From assembly GCA_022510725.1 (NCBI GenBank), contig JAFLSW010000011.1, positions 1 to 61,408 of the forward strand: a stretch of DNA of 61,408 nt, given 5' to 3'. The notes under the pieces were generated by a model. The model worked only from the letters and a program-made list of their open reading frames with translations. It had not been told where the DNA came from and did not search any database. Position 1 is the first letter of the stretch, and the number at the start of each line of letters is the position of its first letter. Below are positions 26,491 to 34,825 of this stretch, in pieces. The stretch comes from Lachnospiraceae bacterium. GTDB taxonomy: Bacteria; Bacillota; Clostridia; Lachnospirales; Lachnospiraceae. Made by a program: the position numbers and the translations under genes.

Positions 26491-27222
26491 ATGAAGTTCG
26501 GTTATGTATATGAGACCGGAATGCGGAAGGAGAATCAAGATGCCCTTCTGTATCGTTTGTGTCAGTTTTCAGGGGGAGAACTTGCCTTTTTAGCAGTCTG
26601 CGACGGAATGGGCGGCATGGAATGCGGCATGGAGGCTTCCGCCATTTGCATCCGGGAGATGGAAGCGTGGTTTGATGGAGAATTGATTCCCTTTTTAGAA
26701 AAGCAAAAGAGAGGAAAGAAAGAACTGAAAAAAGGAATCCAGTCTAAAGGTTTTAGTCTCTACAGGCGGATCAATCATATCTTATTTGAAAAAATGAGGC
26801 TGGAAGGAAAAAAGATGGGAAGTACGGCTTTGTTGTGCTTAGTCTATCGGGAGAGATATTACCTGTTTCATATTGGGGACGGCAGGGCATATTTGCAAAG
26901 AAAAGCCCTTTTGTTTCAGGGATTTAGGAAACTGACAAAGGATCATGGAGACGAAAGGGGACTGCTTAAATGTCTGGGGCTGAACAGAGAATGGAAGCCG
27001 GATTTTTATACCGGAAGATGCAAAGCGGGAGGTATGCTTCTTTGTACGGACGGATTTTACAGAAAGTATGATAAAAAGCTGTGGAAGAATTGTCTGGCAT
27101 GGAAGAAACTTCAAAGTGATGCGGTCATTTCCAAACGGCTGAAAGAAATCGGAAATTACAATATCAGACAAAAGGAAACGGACAATATATCTGCCTTGTA
27201 TGCAGGGTGGACAGGAGAGTAA
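26491..27222 (+). CDS. PP2C-family serine/threonine phosphatase
   Basis: Metal-dependent protein phosphatase, expected to oppose the Hanks-type kinase encoded next. The 243-residue protein shows the PP2C motifs: RKENQDALLYR near 15, AVCDGMGGMECGMEAS near 40 with the metal Asp, GSTALLCLVY, HIGDGRAYLQRK near 130, LLCTDGFYRK near 185 and ETDNISALYAG at the end with the last metal ligand. I chose ATG 26491 after AGGAAAGGA; a longer in-frame extension upstream overlaps rseP and is unconserved. It overlaps the kinase region by a few bases if the kinase uses an earlier start. It lies between rseP and ispG, where related operons often have neither gene. Confidence 0.9.
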   Translation: MKFGYVYETGMRKENQDALLYRLCQFSGGELAFLAVCDGMGGMECGMEASAICIREMEAWFDGELIPFLEKQKRGKKELKKGIQSKGFSLYRRINHILFEKMRLEGKKMGSTALLCLVYRERYYLFHIGDGRAYLQRKALLFQGFRKLTKDHGDERGLLKCLGLNREWKPDFYTGRCKAGGMLLCTDGFYRKYDKKLWKNCLAWKKLQSDAVISKRLKEIGNYNIRQKETDNISALYAGWTGE

Positions 27223-27244
27223 TGCTGCAAAGGAGATGGAAAAG

Positions 27245-28249
27245 ATGTTGTATGAAAAAAAGAAAGAGCTGGGAAAAGGCGGTCAGGGGAAGGTATTTTT
27301 GGTAGAACATAAAAATACAAAAGCACTGGCGGCAATGAAATCATATCCAAAAGACGATCCCGCTGCCCGGAGAGAAGTGGATATTCTAAGGAAGTTTGGC
27401 GGAAAAGGTGTTCCTTATCTCATAGACCTATTGGAAGAAGATGATGAGATCGGCATCGTCATGGAATATGTGGAGGGAAAAAGCCTGAGAACCCTTATGA
27501 AAGAAAAAAGGATATGGGAGCAAAAGGAATCTATCAAGATCGCTGTACAGATAGCAGAGATATTAAAGCGCTTTCATGAGCATGTTCCTGCTTTGGTTTA
27601 TGGAGATATCAAACCGGAAAATATTTTGATCCGGACTGATGGGAGCGTATGTCTGGTGGATTTCGGTTCTGTACTGTATCAAGGAGAGAAAAACAGAAAA
27701 GTATTTGGGACCAGAGAATATCTGGCACCTTCTGAAAATGGGTGGGCGGCCTGCTATGGGGACACTTATGGATTGGGAGTGATCTTATATGAAATGTTGA
27801 CAGGTGTGCTTCCCAGAGAGGGAATGATAAACGGAAAGGCGGATATTTCCCATCTTTCTCTTTCCTGCAAATACATTATGCGAAAGGCCGTGCGGATCCA
27901 TGAAGGGGCAGGATATGAGAATATGGGGCAGATGTATGAGGACTTAAAAGCCTGCAGTATTACTTTGTCAGGAGGGAAAAAGGAAAAGAAAAAAGGAAAA
28001 CAGGATTATTTGATCATGGATAAAAGCAGACTTTTCCTTCATGGCTTTGTAAAAAGCCTTTGCCTGTTTCTTTTTCTTTTCATGCTGGCAGGGCTGGCAT
28101 CAGATGCAGCCGGCATCAAGAGCTTTGCGGCAGGAAAAAAGGTGGAAGAGATCCGTGTATCGTCAGTAAATGCAGCAGGAGAAGAGGCGGAAAAAGAAGA
28201 CCCTCCAAGAGATGAATACGGTAGGAAATTACTGGTGAAAAATCATTGA
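27245..28249 (+). CDS. Hanks-type serine/threonine protein kinase with C-terminal membrane segment
   Basis: A 334-residue eukaryotic-like kinase. The N-terminal lobe has the glycine loop LGKGGQGKVFLVE and the ATP-binding Lys near 31 in AAMKSYP. The catalytic loop YGDIKPENILI lies near 119-129, DFG near 139, and FGTREYLAPSE (the APE-like segment) near 155-165. A Lys-rich linker leads to one membrane helix at about 266-283, with a short outer tail of about 50 residues. No PASTA repeats are present, unlike PrkC/StkP. I chose ATG 27245 because AAAGGAG (27229-27235) is well spaced; ATG 27200 and 27236 are alternatives. It is paired with the PP2C phosphatase. Substrates are unknown. Confidence 0.92.
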   Translation: MLYEKKKELGKGGQGKVFLVEHKNTKALAAMKSYPKDDPAARREVDILRKFGGKGVPYLIDLLEEDDEIGIVMEYVEGKSLRTLMKEKRIWEQKESIKIAVQIAEILKRFHEHVPALVYGDIKPENILIRTDGSVCLVDFGSVLYQGEKNRKVFGTREYLAPSENGWAACYGDTYGLGVILYEMLTGVLPREGMINGKADISHLSLSCKYIMRKAVRIHEGAGYENMGQMYEDLKACSITLSGGKKEKKKGKQDYLIMDKSRLFLHGFVKSLCLFLFLFMLAGLASDAAGIKSFAAGKKVEEIRVSSVNAAGEEAEKEDPPRDEYGRKLLVKNH

Positions 28250-28275
28250 CGCGGAGAAAGAAGAAAGCCTATAAT
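28246..28275 (+). promoter_or_regulatory. Strong sigma-A promoter for ispG
   Basis: TTGACG (28246-28251), an 18-base spacer and TATAAT (28270-28275). The -35 overlaps the stop codon of the kinase gene. It gives ispG and polC expression independent of the upstream operon. Confidence 0.8.
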
Positions 28276-28327
28276 ATTTTGTAGAGGCTGGATAAACAGC
28301 TTCATCAGGAAGGCGGGGAACGATACA

Positions 28328-29407
28328 TTGGATCAGGAAATTTTACATAGGCAGCGGACAAAAATTGTTCGGATCGGAGACAGGATCATTGGGGGAGGCA
28401 ATCCCATTCTGATCCAGTCCATGACCAATACCAGGACAGAGGATGTGGAAGCCACCGTAGAGCAGATCTTGCGTCTGGAAACGGCAGGGTGTGATATCAT
28501 CCGGTCTACGGTGCCTACCATAGAGGCAGCGCAGGCCATAAAAGAGATCAAGAAACGGATTCATATTCCATTGGTTGCAGATATCCATTTTGACTATAAG
28601 ATGGCCATTGCAGCCATAGAAAACGGTGCGGATAAGATCAGGATCAATCCTGGCAACATCGGCGGAGAAGAAAAACTTCGGGCAGTTGTGGCAGCGGCCA
28701 AAGAGAGAAATGTTCCTATCCGTGTAGGAGTCAATGCGGGGTCTCTGGAAAAAGAACTACTGGAAAAATATCATGGGGTAACGCCGGAGGGCATTGTAGA
28801 AAGCGCTTTGGATAAGGTTGGTATGATCGAGAAAGAAGGTTATGACAATCTGGTCATCAGCATCAAATCCTCCAATATTCCCATTTGCACCAAGGCCCAT
28901 GAACTCTTAACCAAACAGACGGCTTATCCCATTCACATCGGCATTACGGAAGCAGGTACCTTGTATGGTGGTAATATCAAATCTGCAGTGGGACTGGGAA
29001 TCCTGTTATATGAGGGAATCGGAGATACCATGCGTGTTTCCCTGTCGTCAGATCCGGTAGAGGAAGTGAAGTCTGCAAAGGTGATCCTGCGCTCTTTGGG
29101 ACTTTATAAACAGGGAATAGAGGTCATTTCCTGTCCTACCTGCGGCAGGACCCGTATCGATCTGATCGGGCTGGCAAATCAGGTGGAAGAGATGGTAGCT
29201 GATATTCCCCTGAATTTAAAAGTAGCAGTCATGGGCTGTGCGGTAAACGGACCGGGTGAGGCCAGGGAAGCGGATATCGGAATCGCAGGCGGAGAAAAGG
29301 AAGGCTTGCTCATCAAAAAAGGGAAGATCATCAAAAAAGTGCCGGAGGAGCAGCTGCTTAATGTGTTGCGGGATGAACTGCTTTGCTGGAATCAAAATGA
29401 AGATTAG
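28328..29407 (+). CDS. ispG: 4-hydroxy-3-methylbut-2-en-1-yl diphosphate synthase (flavodoxin)
   Basis: Iron-sulfur enzyme of the MEP pathway, converting MEcPP to HMBPP. The 359-residue protein has a TIM barrel (QSMTNTRTEDVEATVEQI near the N-terminus, then VADIHFDYKMAIAAIENGA and KIRINPGNIG). The C-terminal [4Fe-4S] domain has the cysteines in SCPTCGRTRID near 268-271 and in VMGCAVNGPGEARE near 303. It starts at TTG 28328, with GGAAGGCGGGGAAC upstream; no suitable ATG is available. It has its own promoter and is followed by polC after 23 bases. Confidence 0.97.
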   Translation: MDQEILHRQRTKIVRIGDRIIGGGNPILIQSMTNTRTEDVEATVEQILRLETAGCDIIRSTVPTIEAAQAIKEIKKRIHIPLVADIHFDYKMAIAAIENGADKIRINPGNIGGEEKLRAVVAAAKERNVPIRVGVNAGSLEKELLEKYHGVTPEGIVESALDKVGMIEKEGYDNLVISIKSSNIPICTKAHELLTKQTAYPIHIGITEAGTLYGGNIKSAVGLGILLYEGIGDTMRVSLSSDPVEEVKSAKVILRSLGLYKQGIEVISCPTCGRTRIDLIGLANQVEEMVADIPLNLKVAVMGCAVNGPGEAREADIGIAGGEKEGLLIKKGKIIKKVPEEQLLNVLRDELLCWNQNED

Positions 29408-29430
29408 AAGATAAGGATCAAAAGTACGGT

Positions 29431-32400
29431 ATGGACGGAAAACAGTTTCTGGAAGTATTTCCAACGCTGCAAGTGAAGAAAAATCTGACAGATGCCTTCT
29501 CGGATGTAAAGGTGGAGCATATCATTACGACCAAACGCAGGGATTTTCTGCGCATTTATATCTCGGCGGACAGATTGGTGGAAAAGAAAGATGTCCATGC
29601 TATGGAAGAACAGATTAAATCCCAGCTTTTTGCAGGGACCAATCTGACTGTAAAAATCTATGAGCATTTCCATTTATCAGCACAATATACCCCCCAGATC
29701 TTATATCGGGAATATGAGGAGAGTATTTTGCGGGAGCTTAGGGAATACAGCCCCGTTATGTTCAGCATGCTGAAAAAGGCACAGGTTTCCTTTGAGGGGG
29801 ATAACATGCTTTTGCAGATAGAGGAGATGGTGCCTTATAAGGAAAAGGCAGCGGAACTGACTTCTTTATTGGAAAAAATATTTCAAGAACGCTGCGGGAT
29901 CTATGTCCATATTGTAACGGAATACATCTCTCCAAAGAGCAATGAAAGCCGCAAACAGGAAGAGGAAGAGAGGATGCGGCGTCAGGTTGCACAGATTGCC
30001 CAGAGAGCCTATGGAACAGAAGAGGAAGCTTTGGGAGAGGCATTTTCTGAGGAAACAGGTGAAAGGTTAGATTCCATCCCCATTCCTGTTTCAGAAAAGA
30101 AGACCAAAACAGCGGATACTTCGGAAAAAGACTTTTCCGGCAAGGGAAGCAGCTTCGGAAAAAGAGAAAATTACAGAAAACGGGATTTTGGTGCTAAAAA
30201 ATCTGATGATCCCAATATTTTATATGGCAGCAGGGATATCGAAGAAGAAGCTATGCCGATAGAACAGCTTGTGGGCGAAATCGGAGAAGTGGTTGTCAGA
30301 GGAAAGGTACTTTCTTTGGAGGATAAGCCCATCCCCAAACTGGAAAAGACCATTCTCATGTTCTCCCTGACAGATTTTACGGATACCATTATGGTCAAAA
30401 TCTTCCTTCGGGATGAGCAGGCAGCGGAGTTGAAATCGGCTATTGATGTGAAAAAAGGAACCTTTTTAAAGATAAAAGGGGTAACAGGCATAGATAAATT
30501 TGATAAGGAACTGACGATCAGTTCTGTCAGCACCATAAAACGGATCCCCGATTTCACAGTAGCAAGAATGGATTATGCCGCTAAAAAAAGGGTAGAGCTT
30601 CACTGCCATACCAAGATGAGCGATATGGATGGCGTTTCTGAAGTAACAGATATTATTAAGCGGGCTTATCAATGGGGACATCCGGCTATTGCCATTACCG
30701 ATCATGGTGTGGTGCAGGCTTTGGCGGATGCATTTCATACTTGGGGGGATCTTTGGAATGCGGAGAGATCCAGATTAAAAGAAGCGGGAGAAGTGGCTGA
30801 CAGACAGAATTTCTTCAAGGTTATTTTAGGTGTGGAAGGATATCTGGTGGACGATCTGAAAGAGATCGTAACCAATCCGGGAAATGAGACCCTGAATCGG
30901 GATTATGTGGTATTTGACCTGGAGACTACCGGCTTTTCCCCCATGAAAAATAAGATCATAGAGATCGGTGCCGTGAAAGTACAAAATGGCAGGTTGACGG
31001 AACGCTTTTCTACCTTTGTCAATCCTTATGAACCCATTCCCTATCGGATTACTCAGCTGACAAGTATCCGGGATGAGGATGTGATGGGTGCGCCGGGGAT
31101 AGAAGAGGTCCTGCCGCAGTTTATGGAATTTTGTGAAGGCTGTGTTATGGTAGCCCACAACGCTTCCTTTGATATGAGCTTTATCAGAGAAAACTGTAAA
31201 AGACAGGGACTGGTGCCGGAAGATACGGTAGTGGATACTGTTGGCATTGCCCGGATTCTTTTGCCTGGTCAGGCCAAACACACTCTGGATGCCTGCGCCA
31301 AAGCTTTAAAGGTTTCACTGGAAAACCACCACCGGGCAGTAGATGATGCCCAGGCTACGGCGGAAATATTTGAGAAGTTTCTTGTGATGTTACAGGATCG
31401 TGGTGTAGAAAAGCTTGCAGAGATCAATGCCATGGGTGAGGACAATGTGGATACGGTGAAGAAGTTGCCTTATTATCACATTATCATTCTTGCCAAAAAC
31501 GAGATAGGCAGGATCAATCTGTATAAGCTGGTTTCCGAATCCCATCTGACTTATTTTAACAAACGGCCCAAGATCCCCAAAAGCCTTTTGCAAAAATACA
31601 GAGAAGGTTTGATCTTAGGAAGTGCCTGTGAAGCAGGAGAACTTTACCGGGCCATGCTTGACGGGAAAAGTGATGATGAACTGTATAAAATTGCAGGATT
31701 TTATGATTATTTAGAGATTCAGCCTTTAGGCAACAATGAATTTATGATCCAGGCGGAGCGGGTAGAAAATGTCAACTCCATGGAGGATATCAGGGAGCTT
31801 AACAAAAAGATCGTGGATATCGGCGATGCCTTACATAAGCCGGTCTGTGCTACCTGTGATGTACATTTTTTGGATCCGGAGGATGAGGTATATCGAAGGA
31901 TCATTATGGCAGGAAAGGGCTTTAAGGATGATAAGCAGGCACCTTTATATTTGCGGACTACAGAAGAAATGCTTAAAGAGTTTGCATATTTGGGAAGCGA
32001 TAAGGCAAGAGAGGTGGTCATCGACAATACCAATCTGATCGCAGATTGTATTGAGTCCATTGATCCTGTCAGACCGGATAAAGCGCCACCTATTATTCCT
32101 AATTCTGATGAAACTTTAAGAAAGATCTGTTATAACCGGGCTCATGAGATCTATGGAGAAACATTGCCTGAAGTAGTGGAAAAGCGGCTGGAGCGGGAAT
32201 TAAATGCCATTATCAACAATGGGTTTGCGGTAATGTATATCATTGCCCAGAAACTGGTGTGGAAGTCTATGGAAGACGGATATCTGGTAGGTTCCAGGGG
32301 ATCCGTAGGATCTTCCTTTGTGGCATATATGGCGGGTATTACGGAGGTAAATTCCTTAAGTCCCCATTATTATTGTTCTAACTGCCATTATTATGATTTT

Positions 32401-33975
32401 GATTCTGCCGAGGTAAAGTCTTACTCCGGTAAGGCGGGCTGCGATATGCCGGATAAGCTCTGTCCCGATTGCGGACAGCCCTTAAAAAAAGACGGATTTG
32501 ATATTCCTTTTGAAACCTTTTTGGGATTTAAAGGAGATAAAGAGCCGGATATAGACTTGAATTTTTCCGGTGAATATCAAAGTAAAGCTCATAAGTATAC
32601 AGAAGTTATTTTTGGAGCCGGGCAGACCTATCGTGCCGGAACCATCGGTACCTTGGCGGACAAAACAGCCTTTGGATATGTGAAAAAATATTTTGAAGAG
32701 AGAGGTATTCCGAAACGAAGCTGTGAGATCAATCGGATCGTTTTGGGCTGTACAGGAATCAGGCGGTCTACAGGTCAGCATCCCGGCGGCATTGTGGTGC
32801 TTCCGGTAGGGGAGGATATCAATTCCTTTACACCCATTCAGCATCCTGCCAACGATATGACTACGGATATCGTAACCACACATTTTGATTATCATAAGAT
32901 CGATCATAATTTATTGAAGCTGGATATACTGGGACACGACGATCCTACTATGATCAGGATGTTACAGGATCTGACAGGAGTAGATCCGGTTACCATTCCA
33001 CTGGATGATAAACAGGTCATGTCCCTGTTCCAAAATACAGAAGCCTTAGGCGTGACGCCGGAACAGATCGACTGCCCTACAGGCAGTTTGGGTATTCCGG
33101 AATTTGGTACGGAGTTCGTTATCCAGATGCTTTTGGACACCAAACCCCAGTCCTTAACGGATCTGATCCGTATTTCCGGCCTGTCTCACGGAACAGATGT
33201 ATGGCTGGGCAATGCCCAGACTCTGATCGAGGAAGGAAAAGCAACCATTTCCACTGCCATCTGTACCAGGGATGACATTATGATCTATCTGATCGATCAG
33301 GGCCTGGAAGAAGGACTTTCTTTTAAGATCATGGAAAGTGTCAGAAAAGGAAAGGGTCTGACACCGGAGATGGAAGAAGCCATGGTGGAAAAACAGGTGC
33401 CGGATTGGTATATCTGGTCTTGTAAAAAGATCAAGTATATGTTCCCCAAGGCTCATGCGGCGGCTTATGTTATGATGGCATGGCGGGTGGCATATTTTAA
33501 AGTCAATTATCCCGAGGCTTATTATGCGGCATATTTCAGCATTAGGGCATCTGGATTCTCCTATGAACTGATGTGTCAGGGAAAAGGGCGATTGGATGCG
33601 GCTATTGCAGATTTTAAGGCCAGAAAGGATGAATTGAGTAAAAAAGAACAGGACAGTCTGAAAGATATGCGGATCGTAAAGGAAATGTACGAAAGAGGAA
33701 TTGAATTCATGCCTTTGGATCTGTACAGGGCTCATTCCAGACTGTTTCAGATCATTGACGGAAAGATCATGCCTTCCTTTAACAGCATTGACGGCATGGG
33801 AGATAAGGCGGCGGAATCTTTGATGGAAGCTGCCAAAGACGGTCCTTTTCTTTCTAAGGATGACTTGCGGGAGCGGGCTAAGATTTCCAAGACCATTGTG
33901 GATCTCATGGGAGAGATGAATCTGCTGGGAGATATTCCGGAGTCCAATCAGATCAGCCTCTTTGACTTTGTTTGA
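29431..33975 (+). CDS. polC: DNA polymerase III alpha subunit, PolC type
   Basis: Replicative DNA polymerase with built-in proofreading, typical of low-GC Gram-positive bacteria. The 1514-residue length is normal. An N-terminal region is followed by an OB-fold (about 285-375) and a PHP domain beginning near 389 (VELHCHTKMSDMDG). This is interrupted by the DEDDh exonuclease from about 490 (VVFDLETTGFSP, with VMVAHNASFDMSFI). A zinc module near 980 has CSNC and CPDCGQ. The polymerase palm follows, with DKEPDIDLNFSGEYQ near 1037 holding the catalytic aspartates. A helix-hairpin-helix/thumb region comes last. The N-terminal half contains a Lys/Glu-rich linker at about 175-265. A strong terminator follows. 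Confidence 0.98.
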   Translation: MDGKQFLEVFPTLQVKKNLTDAFSDVKVEHIITTKRRDFLRIYISADRLVEKKDVHAMEEQIKSQLFAGTNLTVKIYEHFHLSAQYTPQILYREYEESILRELREYSPVMFSMLKKAQVSFEGDNMLLQIEEMVPYKEKAAELTSLLEKIFQERCGIYVHIVTEYISPKSNESRKQEEEERMRRQVAQIAQRAYGTEEEALGEAFSEETGERLDSIPIPVSEKKTKTADTSEKDFSGKGSSFGKRENYRKRDFGAKKSDDPNILYGSRDIEEEAMPIEQLVGEIGEVVVRGKVLSLEDKPIPKLEKTILMFSLTDFTDTIMVKIFLRDEQAAELKSAIDVKKGTFLKIKGVTGIDKFDKELTISSVSTIKRIPDFTVARMDYAAKKRVELHCHTKMSDMDGVSEVTDIIKRAYQWGHPAIAITDHGVVQALADAFHTWGDLWNAERSRLKEAGEVADRQNFFKVILGVEGYLVDDLKEIVTNPGNETLNRDYVVFDLETTGFSPMKNKIIEIGAVKVQNGRLTERFSTFVNPYEPIPYRITQLTSIRDEDVMGAPGIEEVLPQFMEFCEGCVMVAHNASFDMSFIRENCKRQGLVPEDTVVDTVGIARILLPGQAKHTLDACAKALKVSLENHHRAVDDAQATAEIFEKFLVMLQDRGVEKLAEINAMGEDNVDTVKKLPYYHIIILAKNEIGRINLYKLVSESHLTYFNKRPKIPKSLLQKYREGLILGSACEAGELYRAMLDGKSDDELYKIAGFYDYLEIQPLGNNEFMIQAERVENVNSMEDIRELNKKIVDIGDALHKPVCATCDVHFLDPEDEVYRRIIMAGKGFKDDKQAPLYLRTTEEMLKEFAYLGSDKAREVVIDNTNLIADCIESIDPVRPDKAPPIIPNSDETLRKICYNRAHEIYGETLPEVVEKRLERELNAIINNGFAVMYIIAQKLVWKSMEDGYLVGSRGSVGSSFVAYMAGITEVNSLSPHYYCSNCHYYDFDSAEVKSYSGKAGCDMPDKLCPDCGQPLKKDGFDIPFETFLGFKGDKEPDIDLNFSGEYQSKAHKYTEVIFGAGQTYRAGTIGTLADKTAFGYVKKYFEERGIPKRSCEINRIVLGCTGIRRSTGQHPGGIVVLPVGEDINSFTPIQHPANDMTTDIVTTHFDYHKIDHNLLKLDILGHDDPTMIRMLQDLTGVDPVTIPLDDKQVMSLFQNTEALGVTPEQIDCPTGSLGIPEFGTEFVIQMLLDTKPQSLTDLIRISGLSHGTDVWLGNAQTLIEEGKATISTAICTRDDIMIYLIDQGLEEGLSFKIMESVRKGKGLTPEMEEAMVEKQVPDWYIWSCKKIKYMFPKAHAAAYVMMAWRVAYFKVNYPEAYYAAYFSIRASGFSYELMCQGKGRLDAAIADFKARKDELSKKEQDSLKDMRIVKEMYERGIEFMPLDLYRAHSRLFQIIDGKIMPSFNSIDGMGDKAAESLMEAAKDGPFLSKDDLRERAKISKTIVDLMGEMNLLGDIPESNQISLFDFV

Positions 33976-33990
33976 TCATAGAAAACAGAC

Positions 33991-34023
33991 AAAAAGCACT
34001 GCCGAAATCGGCAGTGCTTTTTA
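33991..34023 (+). terminator. Rho-independent terminator after polC
   Basis: AGCACTGCCGA pairs with TCGGCAGTGCT around a short loop, with A and T runs on the two sides. The symmetry allows it to act from both directions, shielding polC from the minus-strand tRNA gene. Confidence 0.92.
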
Positions 34024-34051
34024 TGGGCCTCGCTGTTTTATAAACAGTGAG

Positions 34052-34123
34052 CAGCTTGTAGGGGAATCGAACCCCTGTTTCCGCCGTGAGAGGGCGGCGT
34101 CTTAACCTCTTGACCAACAAGCC
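34052..34123 (-). tRNA. tRNA-Glu, anticodon CTC
   Basis: Read on the minus strand, the cloverleaf is complete. The acceptor GGCTTGT pairs with ACAAGCT (first pair G-T), with a D arm, an anticodon stem CCGCC/GGCGG closing loop CTCTCAC (anticodon CTC), and a T arm AGGGG-TTCGATT-CCCCT. The 3' CCA is not encoded. It decodes GAG. The gene stands alone and converges with polC. Confidence 0.95.
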
Positions 34124-34140
34124 ATGTAACATCCTTGCTT

Positions 34141-34169
34141 ATCTTACTAAATAATAACAAAGATTGCAA
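34141..34169 (-). promoter_or_regulatory. Promoter for tRNA-Glu
   Basis: Minus strand: TTGCAA (34164-34169), a 17-base spacer and TAAGAT (34141-34146), about 17 bases before the tRNA 5' end. Confidence 0.65.
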
Positions 34170-34240
34170 GAACTTTTTTTTATTTAAAGAAAAAATATGT
34201 GAGGGAACAGGGAAAACACTGTGTTTTTCCCCAAAAACAG

Positions 34241-34269
34241 TTGACAAATCAAAAATTGGGATGTATGAT
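34241..34269 (+). promoter_or_regulatory. Consensus sigma-A promoter for the rimP-nusA-infB operon
   Basis: TTGACA (34241-34246), a 17-base spacer and TATGAT (34264-34269). It should drive rimP through ribF. The transcript would start near 34276. Confidence 0.85.
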
Positions 34270-34293
34270 AAGCAAAGAATAAGTAGTGTATGG

Positions 34294-34323
34294 AGAGTGG
34301 ACTTGCGGTCCACTCTTATTTTT
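34294..34323 (+). terminator. Leader terminator (attenuator) upstream of rimP
   Basis: GAGTGGAC (34295-34302), loop TTGCG, GTCCACTC (34308-34315), then TTATTTTT. It lies between the operon promoter and the rimP ribosome site, so transcription of nusA must read through it. NusA-dependent attenuation upstream of the nusA operon is known in Bacillus subtilis. Confidence 0.85.
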
Positions 34324-34343
34324 CGCAAAGGAAAGGTGTATCC

Positions 34344-34811
34344 ATGTCAAAGCGTGACACATATGAAAGCCGCACGGAACAGCTTCTGACTCCCATTGTA
34401 AAAGCCAATCAGTTTGAACTGGTGGATGTGGAGTATGTGAAGGAAGGCAGCAGCTGGTATCTGCGGGCTTATATTGATAAGCCGGGCGGCATTACGATTG
34501 ATGACTGTGAACTGGTAAGCCGGGCTTTATCAGATCTGTTGGACAAAGAGGATTTTATTGAGGATTCTTATATATTAGAGGTCAGCAGTCCCGGGTTGCT
34601 TCGTCCTATAAAAAAGGATAAGGACTTTGAACGCAATCTGGGCAAACCGGTGGAGATCCGTCTTTTTAAAGCGGTGGATAAACAAAAGGAATTTATCGGA
34701 GCTCTCTTGTCTTATGACAAGGAGTCGGTAGCCATAGAAGTTGATGAACAAACCATGAATTTTGCAAGGAAGGATATCGCTTTGATTCGTCCTGCAGTGT
34801 TTTTTGATTAG
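34344..34811 (+). CDS. rimP: Ribosome maturation factor RimP
   Basis: Assists assembly of the 30S subunit. The 155-residue protein has the two-domain RimP pattern: VDVEYVKEGSSWYLRAYIDK, ITIDDCELVSRALSDLLDKE and YILEVSSPGLLRPIKKDKDF in the first domain, and an Sm-like C-terminal domain. I chose ATG 34344 because AAAGGAAAGGTG precedes it; an in-frame start at 34290 lies in the attenuator hairpin. It is the first gene of the translation cluster, followed by nusA after 14 bases. Confidence 0.96.
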   Translation: MSKRDTYESRTEQLLTPIVKANQFELVDVEYVKEGSSWYLRAYIDKPGGITIDDCELVSRALSDLLDKEDFIEDSYILEVSSPGLLRPIKKDKDFERNLGKPVEIRLFKAVDKQKEFIGALLSYDKESVAIEVDEQTMNFARKDIALIRPAVFFD

Positions 34812-34825
34812 GAGGAAAAAGAAAA

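Noticed and set aside
34210-34231. Palindrome-like GGGAAAACAC/GTGTTTTTCC between the tRNA and rimP promoters
   Set aside because: The dyad is imperfect (one extra T) and A/T-rich, with no known regulator motif. It may be a chance feature of a spacer.
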